Of a stretch of DNA of 28,306 nucleotides, positions 8,021 through 14,975 are shown one piece after another. The stretch comes from Acidobacteriota bacterium. GTDB taxonomy: Bacteria; Acidobacteriota; Terriglobia; Terriglobales; Acidobacteriaceae. The notes below the pieces were generated by a model. It had not been told where the DNA came from. It searched no databases and worked only from the letters and a program-made list of their open reading frames with translations. The stretch's first letter is position 1. Each line of letters starts with the position of its first letter. The DNA lies in assembly GCA_021793595.1 (NCBI GenBank), contig JAJYSL010000037.1, positions 1 through 28,306 of the forward strand, written 5' to 3'. The position numbers and the translations under genes were made by a program.

Positions 8021-8860
8021 TGGACTTAGTTTGTCAGTTGAGAACAACTCGATGATCCTCTCCAGTGGTTGCAGTGCATGATCGAGCAGTTCCGATTCTT
8101 CAGCATCGTCGAAACCCGATGCCTGCCGGCATTCGCAACTACCATGGTGCAGCCGGCGAACCCATGCACAGTATCGCATTGGGCCGTGAGGCCGCAATGG
8201 GCCCCCGCTTTCTCCAACATTCAGCAAAGTCTATCTAGCTCACGATTGACGATCTTGCGACGAGATGTGGCCGTCGGAAATCCTTCCCATGAAGATGGCG
8301 CGACGTACCGCGAGCGGCGCAAGTTAGTCGGGAAATTCAGGCTTACCAATGGAGTGAGGAAGCCGCGAATCAGTGGTGCGTGACGCCCGTCTCCACCAAA
8401 TTTCGCCCCCACCAGTCTACTGACCGTGGGCCGGAAAAGTCTGCGTTCGAACCCAAAAATAGAATGCCGTCAGAGTAACCTCTTGCCAAGAGAGGTGAGG
8501 GATGCCATTCGGCGATCTGTTTTGTCGCCCGTGAACGCGTTGATTCTCACCCCGACTCAGGAACTAGGTCATCGCTTTTGAAAGTTAACGCCACTAACTA
8601 ATCGTTTTTTCAATCACTTATGTTAATCGATCACAAGCGGACACAGCACGAATCAAACCCTGCTCGACCGGTAGATCGCCTTTCTTGGGGCACCAAGATA
8701 GTTACTATAGTGCACCATCGTAACTATTGATTTGAGTACCTATGGTCCGTATCTGCGCTACCATCAGTCACCACTAATTTTCAGGAAAGTCTCGATCATC
8801 CTCGTCCACTGATGTCTGTGCGCGAAGGACTGTTCGTGCACCCACTCAAGGAGAGTCCTC
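8021..8860. other. Long intergenic region with a 30-bp dyad
   Basis: About 840 bp between the GNAT gene and the secreted lipoprotein. The left 200 bp are the untranslated or extended 5' part of the GNAT frame. The rest has only short frames without ribosome-binding sites or recognisable content. From about 8560 the sequence becomes richer in A+T, as expected for a promoter region, and it contains the dyad at 8698-8727. No tRNA or transposon end was found. Confidence 0.5.
8698..8727. promoter_or_regulatory. 30-bp imperfect palindrome, possible operator
   Basis: ATAGTTACTATAG (8698-8710) and CCATCGTAACTAT (8715-8727) are inverted copies matching at 11 of 13 positions around a TGCA centre, so the core GTGCAC is itself palindromic. 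It lies 133 bp before the start of the secreted lipoprotein gene in an A+T-rich part of a long spacer. There is no T-run, and the arms have the symmetry of a dimeric regulator site. Which regulator binds is unknown. Confidence 0.4.
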
Positions 8861-10072
8861 ATGGACAACTTCAAGGTGCTCTTGTGTCAATTTGGCAGGC
8901 GCAAATTCCAGCGAAGACTTGGAACAACTTTAAATTGCGGTATTGAGCGACCAGCATCCGGAAGCAAGAATATAGAATCCGGTGCAACTGCGAGAAGCCG
9001 CAACGTTTCACACTTCCGATTTCCCCATCTACAAGCACGGCATTCAGCTCGAATAGATATCACGAACCTGGCGCTGATACTGGTTGCACTTCTAGTTCCC
9101 ATCTACCTCGGGGGTTGCGGTGGAGGGAGTCTTAGTACTCACCTTACTCCTCCTGCATCTACAGCCAATGGTTCCGGAACTCCCGAAACAGCGGGGACAG
9201 GAACTACAGGGACGGGTGCGACTGGTTCTACCGGGACTACGACGACTACAAGTTCCGGCACCGGCGGCACTGGATCCACCGGGACGACAGGAACAGGAAC
9301 TTCAGGGACGGGTGGCACTGGCAGCACCGGGACGGGGGTCACGGCAACTACGAGCAGTGGGGATACCCCAGGGACTGTCATCTCGGACATTCAGGCGATG
9401 GCGCAGAACTGGAAATCGTGGGGACAGGGCGGCCCATATTATGTCGACTGCAGTCCGTCGCCATGCAACGGATATGCTTGGGCGATGAAGTTTGGTATTA
9501 CCTTGCCCTCGCTGAGCAACAACGCTACACAGTTCCTGATCGATGGTACGAAGCCATACGGAGATGCGTTGTTTTCCGCTGACCTTATCGGCACTTCGTC
9601 GCCCACGTTGAAGGATTCTAACCACACACTGCTGCCGACGATTCATAACTTCACGTACGATACGGATTTTTATGTGACAGATGTGTCGATCACGCAAACC
9701 CTAGAGTTCGACATCAGTATGTACATGAACGGCACGAAGATGATCTTTGGAACCCAATGTAGCCATCGCGGCGATAAGTCGTGGGACATCTATGACAATG
9801 TAAACGCGAAGTGGATCTCCGCAGGAATTCCTTGCAAGATGGTGAACGGATGGAACCATCTCACAATTCATGTGCAAAGGAAATCAGATAATACATTGGT
9901 CTACCAATCGATCGACTTAGACGGAACAAACTACGCGCTTAATATTACTTATCCACCAGGCACAAGTCCCTCTAGCTGGTGGGGAGTAACCGTCAACTAT
10001 CAAATGGACGGCGATTCAACACCGGATACAAATACCACGTATCTTGACAACTTCAGTCTCACGTACTGGTAG
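8861..10072 (+). CDS. Secreted lipoprotein with Gly/Thr linker and a C-terminal lectin-like module
   Basis: A 403-residue protein; ATG 8861 has a strong AAGGAGAG site 5 nt upstream. An Arg-rich N-terminal region of about 65 residues comes before the hydrophobic stretch 67-83 and a lipobox-like LGGC (Cys86), which suggests a lipoprotein despite the unusually long lead. Residues about 110-165 are a Gly/Thr/Ser repeat linker. Residues about 173-403 form a module related to those in the next two genes: I-Q-x-M-x-x-W near its start, LEFDISMYMNG, then FGTQC, IDLDGT and a terminal YLDNFSLTYW. It looks like a beta-sandwich (concanavalin-like) carbohydrate-binding or surface module, but no catalytic motif is visible. 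Function not recognised. The N-terminal lead could also mean the true start lies further in, though no good internal start codon is near. Confidence 0.82.
   Translation: MDNFKVLLCQFGRRKFQRRLGTTLNCGIERPASGSKNIESGATARSRNVSHFRFPHLQARHSARIDITNLALILVALLVPIYLGGCGGGSLSTHLTPPASTANGSGTPETAGTGTTGTGATGSTGTTTTTSSGTGGTGSTGTTGTGTSGTGGTGSTGTGVTATTSSGDTPGTVISDIQAMAQNWKSWGQGGPYYVDCSPSPCNGYAWAMKFGITLPSLSNNATQFLIDGTKPYGDALFSADLIGTSSPTLKDSNHTLLPTIHNFTYDTDFYVTDVSITQTLEFDISMYMNGTKMIFGTQCSHRGDKSWDIYDNVNAKWISAGIPCKMVNGWNHLTIHVQRKSDNTLVYQSIDLDGTNYALNITYPPGTSPSSWWGVTVNYQMDGDSTPDTNTTYLDNFSLTYW
9188..9355 (+). repeat. Low-complexity Gly/Thr-coding repeat
   Basis: Degenerate copies of short GGNACN-type units code for the TGT/TGS-rich linker of the lipoprotein. 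The units are irregular and in frame, consistent with a flexible spacer between the membrane anchor and the folded module. The tract could change length by slippage. Confidence 0.7.
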
Positions 10073-10730
10073 GTGATTCGGCAGGAACGCTGTCACACTG
10101 CGTTTGCCCGTTCCGTATTTCCTCCGCGACGCTTCAGAGGGACCGCGACGCTGCGTCGTGTGCCTGACACTCGGTCTCCCGTGCGAGGTGACCGATCTAC
10201 GGCCTCTCCGAGGGGCGTAGGGGCTCAACCACCATGTAATTTCATCCAGTCAGTAGGCGTATTTTTTTCCGATTTGTGCACAATTTACACAGACCAAGAA
10301 AAGGATGCCCCACTTTCCACATTTTTTTCAGAAATCTCGCCAAACCGCTTTTTTGCGGCAGATAATTGTGTATTATTCACCTAGAAATTCCTTGCATTCT
10401 TCTGCCTCGGATCCCCCGAATTCGATTCTCGAGCGGCGACATTGGGTGGTCGCGTATGTTGTTGTGGAAAATCAGAAGCTTAACCTCCACAACCGAGTCG
10501 CGCTTGAGTCACACGCAGTTCGGGTCAAGTTGTCGTGCGCGTCTTTTGTTTCGCAAGGGCGCGAAAGAAGAGGTTGTCGGTAACCGTCAGGCGCATCCCG
10601 TCTTGTCGCTCCAGGCCAGCCCAGTCACGTTAGCAAATGCAACTGACTCCCATCCCTGACTTTGTGCCAGCGGCAGGAGCCCACGCAGACCATAACAGAC
10701 ACGTGTTAGTCATCGTGCCGAGGCAGGTTC
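10073..10730. other. Long intergenic region between secreted-protein genes
   Basis: 658 bp without a supportable gene. The first 170 bp are GC-rich with weak dyads. The middle (10250-10380) is T-rich, with several T-runs and a small CCGC-T6-GCGG hairpin at 10345-10358. The last 55 bp carry a leader shared with the next paralogue. No convincing promoter pair or terminator was identified. Confidence 0.45.
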
Positions 10731-10733
10731 ATG
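10676..10733 (+). promoter_or_regulatory. Conserved leader and RBS upstream of the first Ig-like paralogue
   Basis: An AGGAGCCCACGC element at 10676 and CGTGCCGAGGCAGGTTC directly before the ATG both recur upstream of the next gene (from 11939, and 11982-11998) with one substitution in the proximal part and a small length difference between the parts. GAGG, 7 nt before the ATG, is the likely ribosome-binding site. Confidence 0.5.
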
Positions 10734-11750
10734 AAATCTATCACTTATTCCCTCATAATCGTCTTCATCTCTACCGCATCTGCATTCGCAGGAGTAAGCA
10801 TCAGCAGCCCTTCCAGCGGCGAACACGTTTCATCCCCTTTTACTCTCTCTGCGACTTCAACAAATTGCTCCTCGCAAACCGTTGGGACCATGGGCTATTC
10901 GATCGATAACGGGGATACCACCCTGATCCATAACACCTCGTTCGATGAGCAGGTCAGCGCAGCACTCGGCACGCATACCGTGCATGTGAAAGCCTGGGGC
11001 GCAAGTGGCGCGGTATGTGTGACAGACGTCTCCATCGACGTTACAAGTGTCACCGACAGTCCCGTTGCCGACACCTCCGTGGTTCCGTCAACCGCGGTCA
11101 GCGTCAGCAGCTTGCAAAAGCTGGGTGGCTGGAAAACGGCCCACGACAGTGGAACCAATGGCAGTTCAAGCGGGAGCATGTACCTGGTTGGTTCGCCCGT
11201 ACATAGCGGGTCTTCACGTGAATTTATCACCAAGTTTTATGGCGCGGCGGGGCAGCGTTATGCTGTTTCCTTTAGCGACAACAGTACCGCCACCAACTTT
11301 TTCTATGACGGCTGGGTGTATCTCAATGGTTCCGCGAGTAAGATCGCCAACCTGGAATTCGATCTGAATCAAACAATACCCAATGGCGACACCGTTTTTA
11401 TGGGGATACAGTGTGACGGCTACACCGGCACTTGGGACTACACCGAGAATTTAGGGACGGCTACAAGCCCCAAAGGACACTGGGCTCATTCTGGCGCCGG
11501 TTGCAACCCGCGAAATTGGACGCGGTATGCCTGGCATCATGTACAGGTGAGCCTTTCTCGCACCTCCACCGGACACATCACGTATAAGACCATTTACCTG
11601 GATGGAGTCAAGCACACGCTGAACATCACTGTGTTTGGGGCTCGTGCGTCCGGCTGGGGTCCCGTGTTGATGACGCAGTTCCAGGTCGATTCCCTCTCCA
11701 CTTCAACGATCACCGCATATCTGGACGATCTGACTATCTATCGATGGTGA
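10731..11750 (+). CDS. Secreted protein with Ig-like N-terminus and lectin-like C-terminal module (copy 1)
   Basis: A 339-residue protein. The signal peptide MKSITYSLIIVFISTASAFA is residues 1-20. Residues 21-105 resemble bacterial Ig-like domains (SISSPSSGEHVSSPFTL, then ATSTNC and CVTDVSIDV). A Thr/Ser/Val-rich joint leads to the roughly 220-residue module also found in the flanking genes: SLQKLGGWK, then GWVYLNG, LEFDLNQT, FMGIQCDG, WDYTENLG, WHHVQVS and IYLDGV, ending YLDDLTIYRW. Conserved Cys pairs suggest disulphides in an exported beta-sandwich. It is closely related throughout its length to the gene at 11999. No enzyme motif was recognised; cell-surface carbohydrate binding or adhesion is a guess from the fold-like pattern. 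The 248-bp gap to copy 2 holds no terminator. Confidence 0.88.
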   Translation: MKSITYSLIIVFISTASAFAGVSISSPSSGEHVSSPFTLSATSTNCSSQTVGTMGYSIDNGDTTLIHNTSFDEQVSAALGTHTVHVKAWGASGAVCVTDVSIDVTSVTDSPVADTSVVPSTAVSVSSLQKLGGWKTAHDSGTNGSSSGSMYLVGSPVHSGSSREFITKFYGAAGQRYAVSFSDNSTATNFFYDGWVYLNGSASKIANLEFDLNQTIPNGDTVFMGIQCDGYTGTWDYTENLGTATSPKGHWAHSGAGCNPRNWTRYAWHHVQVSLSRTSTGHITYKTIYLDGVKHTLNITVFGARASGWGPVLMTQFQVDSLSTSTITAYLDDLTIYRW

Positions 11751-11936
11751 GACATGCGAGGAGCGCCCACTATCAAGCGGCTTACAGAATCGGGCGTGAC
11801 CTGCAGTAAGGCGAGATACGGGCTTCGCCACCGCACTTGCTGTTGCGTTCTCGTTAGACCACGGCATCTCGTCGAGAAGAGCCGACGCAGAACAACACTC
11901 ACTTATTCGACTTCCCCGCACGAACGTTGTACGACT

Positions 11937-12001
11937 GGAGGAGCCCCACGCGAACCCTCAACTTGCACGCGATCGAATGGACGTGCCGAGGCAGATTCAT
12001 G
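11937..12001 (+). promoter_or_regulatory. Conserved leader and RBS upstream of the second Ig-like paralogue
   Basis: GGAGGAGCCCCACGC (from 11937) and CGTGCCGAGGCAGATTC (11982-11998) repeat the leader of the preceding paralogue at nearly the same distance from the start codon. This shows that the duplication included upstream sequence, or that the leader is under selection. Confidence 0.5.
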
Positions 12002-13021
12002 AAGGTACTTTTCTATTCCCTATTGCTTGTTCTCGTTTCCACCGCACCCGTATTCGGCGTCGCCATCACCAGCCCTACCAACGGCGAATATGTCAGCTCA
12101 CCCTTTACGCTGGTTGCTTCTTCGGCCACCTGTTACTACAAATCGGTGACGACTATTGGCTATTCCCTGGACAGTGGCGGAACCACCCTGTTTCGAGGAG
12201 AATCCTACATTGACACCAAGGTTTCGGCCTCAATCGGTGCGCATACCGTACATGTGAAGGTGTGGAACGGCTCGGGTTCAGTCTGTGTAACCGATGTCAA
12301 TATCCACGTCTCCAGTTCTACGGACAATGTCGCAACAAATACCTCCGTTGTTCCAAGTACCGCGGTGAGTGTCAGCAGCCTGCAGACAATGAGCAACTGG
12401 AAAGCAACCAAAGACGGCGGCACCAGCGGCAGTGCCAGCGGAACAACCTACCTGGTCGGATCGCCAGCCTATAGCGGAGTGTCCCGCAAATTTGTGACCA
12501 GCTACAAACACTATGGAGGTGAACGTTATACGGTCGTCTTCGGAGACAATCGGACAGCTACCAACTTTCTGTGGAGTGGGTGGGTCTACCTCACTAGCTC
12601 CTCCAGTCTCATTGACAATCTGGAAATGGACCTGAATCAAACGATGACGAATGGTCAAACTGTGATCTTCGGGGTCCAATGCGACAGTCCGTCCGGCACG
12701 TGGGATTACACGGAGAATTTAGGATCAGCGAAATATCCCAAAGGTCACTGGGTGCACTCCGGGGCAGCCTGCAATCTTCACAAGTGGGGTACGGGGAGAT
12801 GGCATCACGTACAGCTCGAGTATTCGCGCAATGACACTGGCTGGATCACTTATAAATATGTGTGGCTGGACGGGGTACGGTCGACTTTGACCAGGACTGT
12901 TTTCGCGGCCCGCGATCTGGGATGGGGTTCGAGTTTATCGATTAACTTCCAGATTGACGGGAATAGCTCAAGCGGAACAACCACCGTCTACCTCGATAAC
13001 CTGACTCTCTATCGCTGGTAG
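11999..13021 (+). CDS. Secreted protein with Ig-like N-terminus and lectin-like C-terminal module (copy 2)
   Basis: A 340-residue protein from ATG 11999. The frame is open further upstream, but this start follows GAGGCAGATTC exactly as in the first copy and begins a signal peptide (MKVLFYSLLLVLVSTAPVFG). The Ig-like part has AITSPTNGEYVSSPFTL and CVTDVNIHV. The module repeats SLQTMSNWK, GWVYLTS, LEMDLNQT, FGVQCDS, WDYTENLG, WHHVQLE and VWLDGV, and ends YLDNLTLYRW. Length, domain order and Cys positions match copy 1, so this is a recent tandem duplication that has since diverged, with no sign of decay in either copy. Function unknown. A strong terminator follows 38 bp after the stop. Confidence 0.88.
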   Translation: MKVLFYSLLLVLVSTAPVFGVAITSPTNGEYVSSPFTLVASSATCYYKSVTTIGYSLDSGGTTLFRGESYIDTKVSASIGAHTVHVKVWNGSGSVCVTDVNIHVSSSTDNVATNTSVVPSTAVSVSSLQTMSNWKATKDGGTSGSASGTTYLVGSPAYSGVSRKFVTSYKHYGGERYTVVFGDNRTATNFLWSGWVYLTSSSSLIDNLEMDLNQTMTNGQTVIFGVQCDSPSGTWDYTENLGSAKYPKGHWVHSGAACNLHKWGTGRWHHVQLEYSRNDTGWITYKYVWLDGVRSTLTRTVFAARDLGWGSSLSINFQIDGNSSSGTTTVYLDNLTLYRW

Positions 13022-13059
13022 GCAAAGGCAAATCCTTCAGCTCACAGCCCATTCAAAAC

Positions 13060-13104
13060 AAAACAGTCGAGTTCCAACCGATGTGGTTGGACTCGACTGT
13101 TTTT
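13060..13104. terminator. Strong intrinsic terminator, probably bidirectional
   Basis: AAAACAGTCGAGTTCCAACC (13060-13079) pairs with GGTTGGACTCGACTGTTTT (13085-13104 region) with one bulged T and a 5-nt loop. The right arm ends in a T-run and the left arm is preceded by A-rich sequence, so it can serve both the secreted-protein gene on the left and the kinase-like gene converging from the right. Confidence 0.85.
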
Positions 13105-13172
13105 GCTGCGCCAACATTTGGAGTCGACAATTTCGACTGGGAGTATTTGCGCTGAGCGTCGGCACGGTCAGC

Positions 13173-13883
13173 TTATTGTTCGCTGACGAGATGTTCCGCA
13201 GGCTGATCCTGCAGTTCTTCGGAAGACAGGAGAGTGAGCGCATGGCGCATCACTTCCCCCTCCGCATCCTGGATCGACATGGGCGGGATCACAGTGATTC
13301 CACCGATCAGCTGAATCAGAGTGAAATAGGAAGCGCGGCTGATATGCAGAAACTCCAGCGGATACTCGGGCTTTCTGGCGCGAGCTGCAATAGGATCAGC
13401 ATCGAGAAAATAGCTGACATCCGGACGGGGCACAAATTTCATGATCATGCGAACGTAGGCACGTGCTGCTGGATTTCCTAGGTTCAAATTGGCCAGTTCA
13501 TCATAGATATATCGATCGCAAATCACGAAATCCGCGCCCGAGCGCAGCGCTTTCGCGACCGTGGCGCGAAGCGACAGAGCATCCACGAAATATAGCCCCA
13601 GACGAACCAGACTCATCGGCCAGGAACGAACATTTTTGTCGCGGCGGTTGACCGGTTTCTCAGGACTTCCAACACCTTTTTCCCCTTTAAAGAGGGTATG
13701 CCCCGCTCCTTCGCGAATTCGTTTCAGCCTGGCAACATCATCCCAGAACGTAACCAACACAACCCGCATACCCGCACCTTGCAGACGGGCGCGAAGGTTC
13801 GCGATCTGAGTACTCTTTCCGGCACCGTCGATGCCAGAAAAACTTACAAATTTACAGCGCCTGCTGTCTTGCTTCACTTGCAT
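13173..13883 (-). CDS. Thymidylate-kinase-like P-loop nucleotide kinase
   Basis: A 236-residue protein; ATG 13883 has GGAG 7-8 nt upstream. The Walker A loop is GIDGAGKST (residues 17-25). DRYIYD (123-128) is the DRY motif of thymidylate kinases, and ARARKPEYP (167-175) lies in the lid region. The length is slightly above the usual 205-215. Proteins of this kind occur in bacterial polysaccharide gene clusters in addition to the housekeeping Tmk, where they may phosphorylate something else. Here it is the last gene of a flippase-STAS-membrane protein group on the same strand, which favours such an accessory role. Substrate not predictable. Confidence 0.87.
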   Translation of the reverse strand: MQVKQDSRRCKFVSFSGIDGAGKSTQIANLRARLQGAGMRVVLVTFWDDVARLKRIREGAGHTLFKGEKGVGSPEKPVNRRDKNVRSWPMSLVRLGLYFVDALSLRATVAKALRSGADFVICDRYIYDELANLNLGNPAARAYVRMIMKFVPRPDVSYFLDADPIAARARKPEYPLEFLHISRASYFTLIQLIGGITVIPPMSIQDAEGEVMRHALTLLSSEELQDQPAEHLVSEQ

Positions 13884-13932
13884 CGTTACGCTCCTACAAA
13901 TTGCTCGAAGTGAGGCTGCAAACTGCGATTTT

Positions 13933-14436
13933 TTATGGCCGGCTGGGGCTTGCAGCCGACAAGCCCACGACGGTTCCGACGGCGACGCAAGCGCCCACGA
14001 TTAACCCGACCCGGATAAGGAAGGACCTTGATCTTTTTTGTTTTGCCGGTGCAACTACCGCGCCCGCGGGCCGGGAGGCTGTGACTCCGGTTGCTTTTTC
14101 ATAGGGTGCGGCGGCCGTGCCCACCGGATTCGACGTGCCATTTTGCTGTTGCTGCGGAGCCAAGGGCAACGTGGACGATGATAGTTCTTGATTGGCGTTG
14201 TTGGAACTGGCTGCTGCGGAACTGCTCGGAGTTGCTACTGGCCGCGATGTACCTGTATCCGCGTTACTCGTGACATGATCGGAACTCTGAGTTTGCGTGG
14301 CGGGCTTACTTGCCGTTTGCTGGCCGGATGGCACCGGTTGCGGCATCGTGGTGACAGCTTCCGCGAACGGCGCCGCCAAAACGAACACCAGGCAGCCTGC
14401 GATTTGTCTCTGTTGCCAACCAGCTAAAATTCTCAT
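13933..14436 (-). CDS. Low-complexity exported or membrane protein
   Basis: A 167-residue protein with AGGAGA six bases before ATG 14436. Residues about 10-27 form a signal or anchor segment ending near FAEA. The middle (28-130) is Ser/Thr/Ala/Gln/Asn-rich and probably disordered. After a basic stretch (KQKRSRS), a C-terminal membrane helix rich in spaced glycines (VGLIVGACVAVGTVVG) ends the protein. No family recognised. It lies 57 nt after the STAS gene and 49 nt before the kinase gene, so it is likely cotranscribed with them. Confidence 0.75.
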   Translation of the reverse strand: MRILAGWQQRQIAGCLVFVLAAPFAEAVTTMPQPVPSGQQTASKPATQTQSSDHVTSNADTGTSRPVATPSSSAAASSNNANQELSSSTLPLAPQQQQNGTSNPVGTAAAPYEKATGVTASRPAGAVVAPAKQKRSRSFLIRVGLIVGACVAVGTVVGLSAASPSRP

Positions 14437-14493
14437 GCAATCTCCTACGAACCCCCCCGAATCCCTATGCGGAATGAAACCGCGGTCCGCTGT

Positions 14494-14892
14494 TCAAGCC
14501 GCGCTTTCCGGATGTGTGCGACTCTCCATCAATGTGGCCGTCTGAGGAGACGGACCCGCCGGGAGCCTGTGAAAACTGCTCACCGCGCTTGCCGTTGTGT
14601 CGTGAATATCGAATAGACGATATGCACCGTAGGTTGCCAGCGCCGTCTCTGCCGAAGAGTGCAAACCGGCCAGCTTCAAGTCGCCATTTCTCTTCATGGC
14701 TTCCTCCAGGCAGGATAACAGCAGATAGACCCCGGACTTGTCCAACTGGCCGAGGTTAGAACAATCGAGAACGACGCATGGGCGTTCGGCATCAATACAG
14801 CGTTGCATATCACGCAGAAAAGCCTGCCTTTGCTTTGCGCTTCCAATTTCCTGCAACTGCATCACCGCTACAGGACGCTTGCAAATTGTCAT
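14494..14892 (-). CDS. STAS-domain protein (anti-sigma factor antagonist-like)
   Basis: A 132-residue protein from ATG 14892, which has GAGAGG 8 nt upstream; a GTG at 14901 is in frame but overlaps that site. The STAS fold is indicated by VVLDCSNLGQLDKSGVYLLL (about 40-59). Ser53 in DKSG is at the position phosphorylated in SpoIIAA-type antagonists. It ends with a polar tail of about 30 residues beyond the domain. No anti-sigma kinase is nearby. It lies between the flippase (83 nt) and the low-complexity membrane protein, so it may tune polysaccharide assembly through protein-protein contacts. That role is inferred from position only. Confidence 0.83.
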   Translation of the reverse strand: MTICKRPVAVMQLQEIGSAKQRQAFLRDMQRCIDAERPCVVLDCSNLGQLDKSGVYLLLSCLEEAMKRNGDLKLAGLHSSAETALATYGAYRLFDIHDTTASAVSSFHRLPAGPSPQTATLMESRTHPESAA

Positions 14893-14975
14893 AGTTCTCA
14901 CCTCTCCAAATTGAACTTTTCATCCACGGATCCAGGACGGTTTGTCCTTTTACCCACCTGCACCGAGATTGGGTT

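Noticed and set aside
8021..8227. In-frame upstream extension of the GNAT gene from a TTG codon
   Set aside because: The extra residues have no family similarity and no ribosome-binding site precedes the TTG.
8221..8412. Minus-strand open frame of 63 codons
   Set aside because: No ribosome-binding site, no recognisable content, and it overlaps the GNAT upstream region; likely chance.
8445..8452. GTTCGAAC, which looks like the T-loop of a tRNA
   Set aside because: No matching T-stem, anticodon arm or acceptor stem can be formed around it on either strand.
9188..9355. Repeated GGNACN units as a CRISPR-like or VNTR locus
   Set aside because: The units are irregular, have no spacers and stay in frame within the lipoprotein gene; they encode a Gly/Thr linker.
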